Counted from the stretch's first letter, positions 33,907-46,159 are shown. The stretch is DNA of 64,000 nucleotides from Fallopia convolvulus (GCA_964016875.1 OZ024721.1:36126823-36190822); one strand, 5' to 3'. A program made the numbers and translations. Notes: a model not told the origin generated them from the sequence alone.

Positions 33907-33920
33907 AATCGCCCCTCTTT
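33907..33920. repeat. Target-site duplication of the ORF1-only LINE, left
   Basis: AATCGCCCCTCTTT here matches 37810-37823 exactly (14 bp). Confidence 0.85.
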
Positions 33921-34172
33921 CTTTATTTTGGTGTAAGGTAAATTCGGATAAATGAGAATATGAACCTTCGGAGAGGTTGGTACAAGCGAGGTGTACAAGC
34001 AAGGGACATACGTGGATAAACACGTAGGCTTCCCATACTATGTCAAGATCAAAGCGTGATGGACAAGCACGCAGGCTCTCCAAGCCATGCAACAACATAC
34101 ATACAAACAAAGCATGAAATAAAAAGCATACTAAAATATAGCATAAAACATAACAAGATCATAGGAGGGCCA

Positions 34173-36491
34173 CTAGACGTCCGGTGGCCGGGGGCGCAAA
34201 ACATCTATCAAGGTGGATCGTGCTACACTCCGTGTGATACGACCATGTGTGTCGTCAGGCCATCTAGTCCGTGCCTTAAGGCCAAGGACATTGCATCGTG
34301 TGCTCGGCGTCCTCTTCTTCCTTCCCTTGGCCTCCAAGTGGCGATTCCCATCTTGAGGTTCTTCTTCATTGTTGCCAACATCTTCATCTTCCTTTCCTTC
34401 TCTTGTACTTGTCTCCTTTGAGGATGAAGACTCAAAGTCGGTCTCTTCACCTTCCTTGCTTGAGCTTCCAAGGGATTCACTACCCTTGTCATTGTGAGCA
34501 TCAACCACTCCATTCTCGGCCTTCTTGTGGCCTTTCTTGCCTTGTCATCCATTCTTCTCTTGGACGGTTGGTGCATCATTATTTTGTGGTTCTTGGCCTT
34601 TTCGTTCTTCCTTGTTGGTGGGTCTCTCCTTTGGTGGCTCGGTGTCGGGGATCCCCTCGGTGGTGCGACATGGGGAGCTCTTCCCATTCACCACTTGCTT
34701 TGCTGAGGCTTCAACTTCTTCCATCGATTGTTTCTCTCGTCGGCTCTATTTTTCTACGCCCTTGGGACCTCTCTTGGTCTTGGTTCCCACAAACTCCTTT
34801 TTCTCCTTGAAAGTACACATTTCATCATCATGGCCGAAGGTGCAACATCTATTGCAATAAAGTGGTTCATTCTCAATAAAGAATTGGCACTCGAGAGATA
34901 CACCATCATGGAAATCAAGCCCAATCTCTCTTGTAACGGTTGTAGCAAAGTTTATCTCCACTAGAACTTGGGCATAAGGGCCCCTCTTTCTCTCATTGGT
35001 CACTGGATCCAAATAAAGTGGCTTGCCAACATGGGATGCAATTCGACCTAGGATTGGAGTGGTCCAATAATCTTTGGAGAGACCATACATTCGAATCCAA
35101 AATGGAACCATGGCTACATCCTTCCTATTGAAGCAAAACTTATCCGGAATATACTTGAAGAGTAGAGGCTTACCATGGATGAAGTAAGGACCGCCTTGGA
35201 GCACTTTGTCCATGTCTTCCTCGGATCCAAAGTTGAAGATCATCCAACCCTCCTCTTCTCGGTACCTTGCTCGGACTCCCGAAGACTTGATAATTTCATT
35301 GAGTAGAAAGTGGCCCGAGTGGTGGCCAACGTATTGGCCAAGGAGTGACCAACCCCACACTTCTTGCTTCGGGAGACCCTCAGAACATTTGATGGAGACG
35401 CGGTTGGACGTTGGAGGCGTTTAGGTGAGCTTGGCGCCCAAACCGGCGTTCATGAAGATTTTCTTTATATTATTAGACCACACATAAGGCTTGGGGCCAG
35501 GCGCCATGGGTCGAGTCCTCCACATGCCATGGGTCGCAAGTGCCACGACGTAGGATCAAGGAGCGCCATGGGCTTCATTTTTGGAACCAACGGGCTTGGG
35601 TGCCGAGTCGCTCGTGCCGATGTGCTCCCTCGGGTGGGCCTCGGCATGGCGTGGTAGGATTTAAGGTTGGAGGCCAGCCTTGGCTTGCATCGTGTCCTTG
35701 TTGTTGAGGTTTGGGTGCGCTGGCGTTTAGGTGGTGCCATGGCGTGCACCATTGGCATGTGTTGGCACAAAAATGGTGGCCGGGGTGGTGGATCATGTTT
35801 TTCCGGCCTCTAATGTGCCATGGCCTTGGTCAAAGGTTGAAATAGACTTGCCATGCGTGGTCCCAAGGCACTTGTTGGTGGCTGAATTGGCAAGGGAGTC
35901 ACATGCCAAGGTTAAGCCACTTTTACCCAAAATGGTGCCAACATTTTCTTTAGGCGCCAAAAGACATATCTTTGACTTTGCCATTTCTAGCTTGGCTCCA
36001 TTTTCTTCTTCCAAAGCACTTTTCTTGCAAGGGTTTGCATGTGATATCTCCTTGGGAACACATTGGGGTTGTGCCGCCATGGATAAGCCTGAAGGGCGAG
36101 GGTTGGCTGCCACCATGGCTGGCGGTGGCGCCACCAAGGGGAGCGCCGCCAATAAGGCCGAATCTTCATCTTTTTCGTTGGAGAGGGCCTTTTTCGAGTG
36201 CATCACCATATCCCCATCATCCACCTCGTGATTTGCATCCATAAAACCATCTTCAAACTCCTTAACCAAAGCTAGTTTCGAAACTTCTCCAATGGTGACT
36301 TTGGAGGGTGTTGAGACACCTTTGGATTCGGCCAAGCTTGCATCTTGCTTTTTCTCCTTGGATCTTGATTTTCCACCCATGGCATCCTCCATGAAAGCAT
36401 CCACATTTGAAAAAATGTCATGGTTGGTGGTGGGATCTCCAAGCTTGAGTTTGAGGGGTGGTGAAAGTGAATTTCTCTTCTTCTTTCCCAT
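34173..36491 (-). pseudogene. LINE ORF1: DUF4283 and CCHC nucleic-acid-binding protein, several stops
   Basis: One minus-strand frame, starting at ATG 36491 (MGKKKRNSL) and closing at 34173. The first ~230 codons are a low-complexity polar region. In-frame stops follow (35793, and more between 35361 and 35792). Then comes a DUF4283 domain (35360 downward, with VRARYREEEGWMIFNFGSEE and VLQGGPYFIHGKPLLFKYIP), followed by a zf-CCHC_4 type knuckle (CNRCCTFGHDDEMC, about 34815-34856). A stop at 34746 precedes an acidic Ser/Glu-rich tail. Such proteins bind element RNA; this one is broken. Confidence 0.82.
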
Positions 36492-36591
36492 GGATTCCAA
36501 GGGAGGCCAAGGGCAGCTTCAAGGCTCACCGGTGGGTCAAGGTGGCCTTCCATCATAGGAGATGGTATGGTGGTCAGCAGAGGTGGTGGAC

Positions 36592-36614
36592 GGGGGGGGG
36601 GGGGGGGGGGGGGG
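36592..36614 (+). repeat. Poly-G tract, 23 bases
   Basis: An uninterrupted G run in the 5' leader of the ORF1-only LINE, followed by TTGGGCGGTGGG. Runs of this kind can form G-quadruplexes. They are also easily mis-sized by sequencing, so the exact length is uncertain. Confidence 0.9.
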
Positions 36615-36857
36615 TTGGGCGGTGGGAGGTTGAAGACGAGAGCTTGAGCGAGAGCGGTGCGCTTGAGAGTGCTTTGCGCCAGCAACCAACGGACCACCGG
36701 TTGGCTTCGGCACAGCGGCGGCTTGTGAGGATGCGAGCCAGGTGCGTTGGGCGAGGGTCACGTGAGGTGAGCCCTCACTGGAGCAAGAGAACCGGGGTGG
36801 TTGGGATTTGGTGGCCGGTTTGGCGTCTAAAGAGAGGAGAGAGTTTCTCTCACAACT

Positions 36858-36874
36858 ACTGAGAGCTCTTTCTT
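36858..36874. repeat. Target-site duplication of the 900-bp LINE tail, left
   Basis: ACTGAGAGCTCTTTCTT here is repeated exactly at 37775-37791 (17 bp). Confidence 0.9.
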
Positions 36875-37774
36875 TTTTTTTTGGTGTAAATGTAAATTCG
36901 ATTAAAATATGAACCCTACTAAGAGGGTGAAACAATCAACTAATATCCGGGCATAATGGACAAGCACACAAGCCTTCCAAACATGCAAAAACAAGTGTAC
37001 ATGGACAAGCGTGCAAGCCTTCCATACTACGCAACATACCAAAACAAACTACAACTTCTCAACCATACAAAGCGGAAATAAATCATGTAACAACCGAAAA
37101 ACATGAGTAATAATCAAACGAACCACCACCTCAGGTGAGATGAGGTTCCTATAAAAAATACATGCATTCGTAGCGTGCCAAATATAGTAAACAATGGCTG
37201 AAAGTGCAAACACACGAGCCTTGGCAAGACAACTTCGGCCACGGGCATGGTGACGAAGCCATTGCAAGGCGCACCGCACCGAAGATGCGTTGGCGGGGAT
37301 CAAAAAGCGCACCAGAACCTCCCTCCAAATGGTGTCGGCGTAGGCACACTCGAAGAAGATATGATCATGAGTCTCAAGCTCCGCGGCACACAAGCGGCAA
37401 CCAAGATCCACATCAAGGAACAAGAGCCGGTCATAATTAGATAGCTTGCCAAGGTTGGCGAGCCATAAAATGAACATGTGCTTGGGAGTATTATGCGCCG
37501 ACCACACCTCCCGAGCCCACCTAACAATCGACCTTCTATCACGAAGGGCCTCATATGCCAACGCCACCCTAAAGCGGCCATTCTCAGTCCAAGCCTAAAG
37601 AGTTTCCCCAACACCCGCCTCTCTCCCCTCAAGGTTGACAATCAAATCCCGAGCACCAATAATAGTCTTGATCAAAGGAGAATCCCGACTATGAGCCACC
37701 CACTCAAGAGGTTCCACCACACTAAGATAGCGGTGATGGACCCACCGAACCTAAAGACTATCCCTTATATCCCG
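36875..37774 (-). mobile_element. 5'-truncated LINE insertion, ~900 bp
   Basis: A minus-strand LINE tail with poly(A) (T run at about 36873-36882 on the plus strand) and a perfect 17-bp target duplication. It lies inside the leader of the ORF1-only LINE and so inserted later. Most of ORF2 is missing, the usual result of incomplete reverse transcription. Confidence 0.88.
37049..37745 (-). pseudogene. LINE ORF2 tail, zf-RVT region
   Basis: From 37567 down to 37049 the frame encodes the RT zinc-binding region: HNTPKHMFILWLAN, then CRLCAAELETHDHIFFEC (Cys/His metal-binding pattern), then VYYIWHATNACIF, ending in a stop. Upstream, to about 37745, the frame is broken by a stop near 37600. It closely resembles 38029-38560 in the neighbouring tail. 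Confidence 0.82.
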
Positions 37775-37809
37775 ACTGAGAGCTCTTTCTTGATTCTATG
37801 GGTGGTGGT

Positions 37810-37823
37810 AATCGCCCCTCTTT
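37810..37823. repeat. Target-site duplication of the ORF1-only LINE, right
   Basis: Exact copy of 33907-33920. It overlaps the start of the poly(T) of the next LINE piece. Confidence 0.85.
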
Positions 37824-39503
37824 TTTTTTGGTGAATGGTAAATTCAATTAAGTATGTAAAAACCCTTAAAGGGTGGTACAATCCGCTATACATAGATCAT
37901 GAATGGGTAAGCAATCCTACATCAAATCCTTCCTCCTCTTCCACAGAAAGAGCAGGCCCCCAAACCATGAGATCAAAGCGTACATGGATAGACACATAGG
38001 CCTCCCATACTACGCATACAAGCAATCACTATAAAGTCTCAACCACACAAGGAGGATAAATATAGAGCAATCTAAAAACATGAGTCAAAATCAAACGGGT
38101 TACAACCTCCTTTGGAAAGAGGTTCCTATCAAAGACATGTGAATTCCTCGATTGCCAAAAAAAGTAGACAGTGTCGGAAAGGGCGAACACACGCGCGCTA
38201 GACACTCTCGGCCACGGGCGCCCCGACGTAGCCAACGCAAGGCGCGGCGCACCGAGGATTCTTCAGCCGATATCATGAATCGGACTCGGATCTCTCGCCA
38301 AATGTCTTGTGTGTATGAGCACTCAAAGAACAAATGGTCATGGGTCTCAAGCTCGGCTCCACACAATCTACACCCCGGGTCAATGTCTAGGAATAGTAGT
38401 TGATGGCATGTGGAGAGCCTCCCATTGTTAGCTAGCCAAAGGATGAACATGTGTTTGGGTGTGTTGTGTTTTGCCCACATCATTCTATTCCACCTTACAT
38501 TCGGCCTCCTCTCCCTCATGGCCTCATAGGCATGGGCCACTCGGAACCGTCCCCCCACACACCAAGTTGCAAGTAGTTCCCCAACTCCAACATCTCTTCC
38601 CTCAAGGTTCACTATCAAGTTTCTCGCACCAAGGATGGCTTTTATCAAGGGAGAGTCTTTCTTGTGTGGCTCCCAATTGAGAGTTTCTACAAATCCAAGG
38701 TACCTATGGTGTACCCATCTTACCCAAAGGCTATCTCTCATATCATGAATGTGCCAAAAGTGCTTTAGCATGAAACTTTGTTTCCATGTCTTAATGCTCA
38801 AGAGGCCTAACCCAATCTCCTTTTTTGGTATACAAAGGTCGACGCATTTCACCCGAGGCCTTCTCCAAAGGAAATCCTGACAAAGGCAAACCAAGCAGTT
38901 TAGGACAATGGTGGGAATGGGTAAGATGGAAAGCCAAAAACCCTCAACCCCTTGAAGAATCGAGGTAATCAACTCCCTTCTCCCGACAAAGGAAAGACTT
39001 TTTTAGCCCATTTTTTTAGGTTCCCACCCATTTTGTCAAGGAGAGGTTGATAGTGTAAGGCTTGGAGGCCATGAGGGCAAATAGAAATCCCAAGGTACCT
39101 AAAAGGAAAGGTCCCAAGCTTGAACCCGGTGACATCTAAGATCGGCCCTCTCTCATGCTCCGGGACCGAGGCAAGGAAGATGGAGGACTTGCTCACGTTC
39201 ACGGCTAAACCGGACATCATTTTGCACCTCTCCAAACAACCCATGATGATCCTCACCGAACCCTCATCACCCCGGCAAAACAACACAACATCATCGGCAA
39301 ACATAAGGTGGGAAAGTTTCAAGCTCTCACAATGTTGGTGGAAGTGGAAGGAGCTTCTAGAGGTCTCTCTCTTAAGAAGGCGGGAAAGAAATTCCATGCA
39401 CAAAACAAAAAGGAGAGGAGAGAGGGGGTCACCTTGTCGGAGCCCACGCTTGCCGGGGAAGAAGCCATGTATGCCTTTGTTGATCTTGGTGCATGGCCGT
39501 AAT
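37824..39503 (-). mobile_element. 5'-truncated LINE, RT half onward
   Basis: The minus-strand LINE ends in poly(A) (T run at about 37820-37829 on the plus strand). It begins within ORF2, just upstream of KRGLRQGDPLSPLLF at about 39470. The 5' break near 39503 abuts unrelated DNA. No matching target duplication was found. Confidence 0.78.
38029..39480 (-). pseudogene. LINE ORF2: RT C-terminal half and zf-RVT
   Basis: The RT catalytic FADD is at 39290-39301. It is followed by GLAVNVSKSSIFLASV, FPFRYLGI and a break near 38970. The thumb region and zf-RVT come next (CRLCGAELETHDHLFFEC, about 38353-38299). A frameshift lies near 38160, and the frame ends around 38029. The enzyme would copy element RNA at the nicked target, but this copy lacks the endonuclease and the first RT half. 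Confidence 0.85.
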
Positions 39504-40149
39504 TAATTTCAAATTTTGTCTTTCAAGAAAGAGGGGTCTTGCCGGTGGTCTTCAACCTCTTCCTCCGACAATATTAGATGTCCGATGGGTTGAGGGGTCA
39601 TTGACCCTTCAGGACCACCCCTAGTTCCGCCACTCTGTCAAACAGACAGTTGAATTCTTGTTCTTCACCACAACACCATACAACCCACTGCTCATCGCTC
39701 TGTCTTCCATCTAATACAATATACATCACACAACCCTGAAATCCCTAGCAAAATTAGATCCAAACCGAAACATAATTCATCTCGAATTAACCCAAATTCC
39801 ACGAGCATGATGTACCAGATCAGAAAACACTTCGATAAAAAATCCAAGAGATTTCACATGAAATGACCTACCGACCGAATAATAGGTGAGGGAAAAAATT
39901 CGAAGTTTCTTTTGCCAATAAAGACAAATTAACTCGCCGAAAAAGAATGGAGAAACTAGTAATTGGCCAAGGAAGCAATGGAGGCAAACTACCTATTTCC
40001 TTCCATGGTGGATTGTAGATCTTGGGAGCGGGGAAGGAGGAGACTAGGATTTAATAAAACTCAAGGGGTATTTACTTATGATAATCAGCTAGTACAAATT
40101 AAAATAATGAGGTGGCATATTGCCATCTCAGTGGGTAAGTTTACCCATA
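39504..40149. other. Unassigned spacer between LINEs
   Basis: No gene is recognised. The first part contains GGGGTCATTGACCC (an imperfect palindrome, about 39593-39606). The rest looks like ordinary non-coding DNA. Confidence 0.4.
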
Positions 40150-40335
40150 GGTAGACCAAGATTTTTTTTAGCCTTTCGACTCTTGATCATAGAAAAGAAA
40201 ACACTCTCTTTTCTCTCTCTCCGGTCTTGGGTTGTGAGAGCTAGGGTTTTCTCGTTGGCAAGTGCGAGATTCACCGGTGTTGGCGCGATTTCTAGTCGGT
40301 TCCACGGGTCTAGACTTCATTGACTGTCACAAGTT

Positions 40336-41409
40336 ATGAGTTTGGGTTTTAAGATGGAAAAGGGCAAGAACATTCACTTAACAAAGGAGGAATCGGTTGA
40401 AGTGGTGGAAGCGATTGGTGATGGCGGTACGCAAGTACAGTTAGGATCATTGTCTCTGGTTGATACACTTCTAACCACAAGACCTTTAAATGCTTTCGCT
40501 TTCAAATCCACCATGCGAAGTGCCTGGAAATTGAAGAAGGGTGTGGTGATTAGAGAAATCAAGAATAACCTGTTTAGTTTTCAGTTTGTGGACGAGGTAG
40601 ACAAAGATCGTGTGATCAGAGGAGGGCCATGGTCATTTGAGAAGGCTTTGTTGGTCGTACGTGAGCCTAGTATGGAGCAACCGTCAAAACTTACTTTTGA
40701 GATGACTGATTTTTGGATCCGACTCTACGATCTCCCCATTGGAGCCATGTCGATGGCGGTTGCAAAATCAGTAGGGTCCAGATTTGGATAGTTGGTTGAG
40801 ATTGATGAATCAACTCTCATCCTCGAAGGACGGTTCATTCGGATTAGGGTTTCGATCAATATTTTGAAACCCTTAAGACGAGGGATCGTGCTGTCGGTAG
40901 GAGGGCGAAAGATGTGGATTGAGGCAAAGTATGAACTTCTTCCAAACTTCTGCTAAGCTTGTGGTTGCTTGGGGCACGTCGAGATTGACTGTGAAGATGA
41001 GGAAACGAAGGAATACAGGAATTAATATGGTGAGTGGATTAGGGCTTCACCAATGAAGACCTTAACAGATAGATCAACAAGTGAACGAGAAAAGGAGGAG
41101 TTGCTTATTCAGAAAATCCAGGGACGCAGTGGGGAGAATCATGATGATGAAGGACATACGAAGTCGGGGACGAGGAAATCTCCACTGGAATTTTTGGATG
41201 AGGGTACTAAGGGGAATGAAAAAGATGAAGAGAGTGCAACGAACAAAGCCAATGATACTCGGGTATCTAAGTACATGGAGGAACTGAAAGGGCTCCAAGT
41301 GTCGGCAAAAAGTAATGCAGAAGAGGAAAATCAAGGAGGTGAGAAAATGGTGCAATCTGTGCATGGGAACATGCAGACGTCCAATGCGAAAGACAAAAGA
41401 TGCAGTTGA
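40336..41409 (+). pseudogene. LINE ORF1: DUF4283 and CCHC knuckle, three in-frame stops
   Basis: ATG at 40336. DUF4283 is clear: LLTTRPLNAFAFKSTMRSAWK, NLFSFQFVDEVDKDRVIRGGPWSFEKALLVV and FWIRLYDLPIG. Stops lie at 40789, about 40954 and about 41023, all in the same frame. The second sits inside the zinc knuckle, between the first two cysteines (FC-stop-ACGCLGHVEIDC). The C-terminal part is a charged, Lys/Glu-rich tail to 41409. These proteins bind RNA and form the transposition particle. Confidence 0.85.
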
Positions 41410-41714
41410 GGAGAGTGTCACTATGGCTGCTGCTGTTAATACAGTTAATACAGATTAGGAAAAAGGAAAACAATCGCTGAAAATAGCAACAAGAAAAAGT
41501 GGAAACTGGTTGCCAAAAAGATAGTTTCAGGGGCTGCTGAAAAGGGTGTTGAAATCTGTAGTAAGAAGACGAGAGAGGATGAGGGAGATGACATGATTGT
41601 TGATATAGACAAGGTGGTAGGGGTATGCAAGGGTAAAGCGGATAAGAAAATGAGAACGGTGGCAAACAACGTAGCGGAATCAACGAGGAAAGAGAACCTT
41701 CCTTGCCGAGAATT

Positions 41715-44700
41715 ATGAATCTCATAAGCTACAACTACCGGGGATTAGGGAAGGCCTTGGCAATTGATCGCCTTGTTACTCTAACAAGGAGGGAGTCCCC
41801 AAAAGTGTTTTTCTTAATGGAGACTAAATGTGATCGATGTAGAATGGAGATGGTTCGGAAGAGGCTTGGTTTTGAAGGGTGCTTTGCGGTGGATTCTTTG
41901 GGCAAATCAGGTGGTTTGTGCCTTCTTTGGGACAAGGATTTGGATGTTTCAGTTCTCTCATACACAACCCACCACATCGATGCTGAAATAAAAGGGATGG
42001 GGGAGAGCTTGCTTTGGATATTTTCTAAGTTCTATGGTGGGCAACCATAGAACCTTGACTTTACTTAGACGGATGGCGGAAGATGAGCATAGTAGATGGG
42101 TTTGCATGGGAGATTTTAATCAGTTGTTAAGTATATAAGACAAGGTGGGAGGAGCTCAAGCTCTTTGACCGTATTTTGGAGTTTCATGAGACCTTAATCC
42201 ACTGCAATCTACGAGAAATAGGATTTTTGGGACTGCGATTTACATGGGATAATGGCAGGGAGGGAGACGAGTTTATACAAGAAAGAATTGATTATTGGCT
42301 TGTTAATGAGGAATGGTTGGATGCTTTCCCAGGTGCTCGACTAACTCATTTGGAGCGATGTGGATCTGATCATGTTCCTATTCGCTTGACTTGTAGCCCC
42401 GAAGATACTCAGCTGGATAGTTCTCATAAAAGGGAGAAAACTGTTTGGGTTTGAAGCTATGTGGGTGGAAGATGAGAGATGTTATGAGGTTATTATTATT
42501 AATGCGTGGTTGAACCCAGGGAGTTCCTTGGTAGATTAGGGTATTGAGGGGAAAATTTTAAGGTGTGCTGGGGATTTAAGGGAGTGGGATTATAAACACT
42601 TTGGGAACATAACAAGGGAAGGTGAGGGAGCGGCTCAAGGAGTTGGGGTTGAGAGGGATGTCGGGGGAGCTGATTACGTTAAGAAGGGAGTTAGAAGCGA
42701 AGGAGAGGGAGCTTATGAAAAAGGAAGAGATTATGTGGATGCAACAATCAAAGGCGAATGAGTTCAAGTTTGGAGATCGAAATTCAAAATACTTTCATAT
42801 GAAAGCGTCCGGAAGAAAGAAGAGGAACTGGATTCATAAATTGATTGATGATAATGGTCTTCAGTGGAGATCGTTTGAGGGGAAAACTAATGTGGCAGTC
42901 AATTATTTTCTAGACCTGTTTACTTCCGATGTTAGAACTTCTCCAACTTCGGCTACTCAAGGAATCGAGCCTCTAATGTCAGTGGAGGAAAACCAAGAGT
43001 TGTTACATCCCTTTACTGGAGAAGAGGTTAGAGTTGCTCTTTTTTCAATGCACCCTACAAAATCCCTAGGGCCTCATAGCATGTCAGCTCTTTTCTACCA
43101 AAAGTTCTGGCATGTTGTTGGGCTTGATGTCATTTCCTTTGTTATTTCTTTTCTTAAAGGGGATTATTCTTCTTCTTCTCTAAACCACACTTTTATTTGC
43201 TTGATTCCAAATATTACAAACCCTAGTAGGATGAAGGATCTTCGCCCTATTAGTCTTTGTAACATACTTTACAAGATTGCTTCCAAAGTGCTTACTAACA
43301 TGTTAAAGAGTTGCTTGGACAAAATCATATCAAAGACTCAAAGTGCTTTTGTACCGGGGAGGCTGATAACGGACAATGTGCTTGCGGCATTTGAAATTTT
43401 CCATCATATGAAGCATAAAAAGAAGGACGGAAGGGATAGATGGCACTTAAGCTCGACATGGCCAAGCCTTATGACCGGGTAGAATGGTCTTTCTTGGAGT
43501 ACAACATGAGGCGGATTGGCTTTGATAGGGATTGGATCCAAATTATCATGCGTTGTGTGACATCTGTGTCATTCTCGGTTCTCATTGAAGGGGCATCCTC
43601 AGTGTCGATTTTTCAGTCACGGGGATTGCGTCAGGGGAATCCTTTATCGCCTTATCTTTTCTTGATGTGTGCGGAAGGCCTTTCTAGTATGCTCCGTTTG
43701 AGTGAAAATCATGGGCGAGCACAGGGTATCAAAATTGCTCGAACAACACCTACAATTTCTCACTTGTTTTTTGCTGACGATTGTGTTTTATTTGCAAAGG
43801 CGACTTGTCAACAAGGCTCAAAATTATTAATTCTCCATGATTATGGAGCGGCGTTGGGTCAACAGGTTAATTTTGCAAAATCGGAATTGTCATTCAGCAA
43901 AAACGTGGATGCTGGTAGGAGATCAGAAGTTCGGCAAATCTTTGGTGTCCAAGAGGTTGCTAGTCATGAGATATATTTGGGACTGCCAACGATGGTTGGG
44001 CGTTCCAAAAACAAGATTTTTGGCAATGTCAAGGAGCGAGTTATGCAGAAAGTCAATGGGTGGAAGGAGAAGTCACTCTCTGTTGCAGGTAAAAAAAATT
44101 CTAAGCAAATCGATTGCTCAAGTCGTTCCGTTATATACGATGTCTTACTTTGCTCTTCCGAAATCGCTTTGCCAATAGATTGAACAGATTTTATGCAAGT
44201 TTTGGTGGGGTGATGGAGGGGACAAATCTCAGATTCATTGGCTGAAATGGAAGAGATTGTGCTTACCCAAATGTAAAGGCGGTCTTGGTTTTCAGGATAT
44301 GGCGAACCTCAATCTTGCCATGCTTGCCAAACAAGGTTGGAGGCTTCTTCAGGAACCAAATTCGTTGTTAGCTAGATTGTTGAAAGCTCTTTATTTTTCC
44401 ATTTCAGTTTCATGGATGCCAAGCTAGGCTTTCGTCCGAGTTATACTTGGAGGAGTCTACTCTTTGGGCGTCAAGTTCTGGAAAAAGGAATCTATTAGAG
44501 TGTTGGGAATGGCGCTGCACTTAATGCTTGGAATGATTAGTGGATTCCATGATCTCATGACTTCAAAGTCTTAACTCGACCCAATGACTCTCAACGTGAT
44601 TGCAGGGTGGTCGACTTGATCGATTGGTCATCGGGTGAGTGGCGCACCCAAATTGTTAGACAGATGTTTGAGGAAGAAGATGCTGAAATTATTTGCAGAA

Positions 44701-45820
44701 TGCTTCTGGTTGATGCTTCTTCGAACGATGAGCTGGTGTGGCATTATAGTAAGGACAGATTATTCAGTGTCAAAACAGCCTATCAACTGATGGTACAGTT
44801 GGAAATTGAGCAAGAAATTGGTACGTCTCGCATTCGAACTTAGATTCAAAGAGGATTTGGTAGAGACTTTGGAAGATCAAAACGCTACCTCGGGTTCGCT
44901 CTTTTCTCATGCTTGGAAGAGACTTTGGAGGGCTGTGAGAAATATCCTTCCACACAAGGTCAACCTTCGATGGCAACATATTTGCAAATTTGATTTATGT
45001 GAGTTTTGCGGAGGCTAGCTTCCATGTCCTTTTCTCATGCTTGGAAGCTCATAAGGTCTGGAGGAAAGTTCTTTTACTCAGATATTAAGGCTTGAAGGTT
45101 AACTCAATCCACGCCTTTCTTGATCAACTCACTCTTCATGCTAAGGCGGTGGATATCGAGCTTTGGGCGGTTCTGATTTGGAGCATCTGGAATGCAAGGA
45201 ACAAACACATCTTTGAGGGTCAAACTATAGATGCTGAGAATCTCGTTTAACAAGCGAAAGACTTGGTTGATGAAAATCGAGTGGATCAGCAGAGAAGGGC
45301 TCCTAGGATGGTGGAAAGAGCCCAAGAAAGAGTTCAATGGAAACGGCCACCAACCAAATTCATAAAAATCAATTGTGACGCCTTTGTGTCTTCTAGTTTG
45401 GGTTGCGCAATCGAAGTCATTGCTAAAGATGAAATGGGCTTTGTTCTCTTCTATGGTGCCAAGCGTGTCCAACTGACTAATGAGGTTGAATTGGTAGAGG
45501 CAGAAGCACTGTTATGGGCAGCATTGTGTTGTATTGAACTTGACCTGTCATATGTTGTCCTTGACTCTAATTCATTCGCTTTGATTCGGAAATTGAGGGG
45601 TTCTGCTATCGGCAAAGTGGAGCTGAATCGAGTGGTGCAACATATTAAACATGTGTATGCCGGTTTTTCTGTTTGTTCCTGGGAGCATGTCAAGCGAGAG
45701 GCTAATATGGTTGCTCGTTTTGTTACTACCTTAAGACCTTTTTCTCCTCTTTTTGTTGTTTTTTCTAAATCCGTTCCTCTTGGTTGGCAAACATTGTTAT
45801 TTGCTGATGCTTTAGTTTGA
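41715..45820 (+). pseudogene. LINE ORF2: endonuclease, RT, zf-RVT, RNase H-like; many frameshifts
   Basis: Starts at ATG 41715 with MNLISYNYRGLG, the start of the endonuclease (this family normally has WNCRG here). The frame slips near 42045. The endonuclease ends with CGSDHVPIRL (about 42359-42388). The RT is open from 42622; it slips at ~43440 and continues with SRGLRQGNPLSPYLF and catalytic FADD at 43770-43781. It slips again in an A run near 44090. The zf-RVT region (from about 44607) is decayed. The RNase H-like domain is open at 45263-45820 (FIKINCDAFVSSS, ANMVARF). At least four frameshifts and several stops make it inactive. Confidence 0.88.
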
Positions 45821-45850
45821 ATGAAGTTGGTTTTTGGGACTAAAAAAAAG

Positions 45851-46159
45851 CTAACTTTTTTCATTTAAAAAACACTGCAAGCTAATTCCTGGAAATTTTA
45901 ATGCAAATAAATCCATAAAAGGGTGCCACTTGAGCATAGTCTGTGTTACACCAATTTAACTTGAGATATTTTCGAAGATTTAAAGAACAAGCAAACTTCA
46001 AAAAAAAGCAGAAATAATGTGTTAAACCCGTCTTGTGGTTCTAGATTGCACACGATATGAGCACCTTGAACCATGGAATATGATGATTGTCAAAATATTT
46101 AACCCTACAGAAATAAAGGTAAAAGCGATAGTATAAACAAAAACAAAGCTGCTTAAAGG
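45851..46159. other. Spacer, no gene seen
   Basis: AT-rich, with no recognisable coding or repeat structure. Confidence 0.4.

Larger units (their letters stand above)
33921..37809 (-). mobile_element. ORF1-only, non-autonomous LINE with 14-bp target duplication
   Basis: The minus-strand order is a short 5' leader (about 37809 to 36492, interrupted by a 900-bp LINE tail), ORF1 (36491-34173), a 3' UTR of about 250 bp and an A-rich end near 33921. A 14-bp duplication flanks the block, so both edges are those of one insertion. ORF2 (endonuclease and RT) is absent: the sequence passes straight from the end of ORF1 to a 3' UTR shared with the two RT-bearing tails at 36875 and 37824 (repeated phrases such as GTGCTTGTCCAT). 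It probably moved with enzymes from a full-length relative. Confidence 0.8.
40150..45850 (+). mobile_element. Near full-length plus-strand LINE, defective
   Basis: It contains a 5' leader with CT-rich sequence (about 40195-40220), ORF1 (from 40336), ORF2 (from 41715) with endonuclease, RT, zf-RVT and RNase H-like domains, and an A-run (AAAAAAAA at about 45841) at the 3' end. Edges are approximate because no target duplication could be identified. It is a different subfamily from the minus-strand LINEs at 33459-39503, and it is the most complete LINE in the window apart from its many mutations. Confidence 0.85.

Noticed and set aside
33465..34110. Several open frames on both strands
   Set aside because: They cover the GC-rich LINE 5' leader and the 3' UTR. 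Only the minus-strand MGKKKK start is shared with another LINE copy.
41074..41725. Minus-strand frames rich in Ser and Phe
   Set aside because: They are the reverse of the charged ORF1 tail and contain no domain; the plus-strand DUF4283 frame is clearly the real one.
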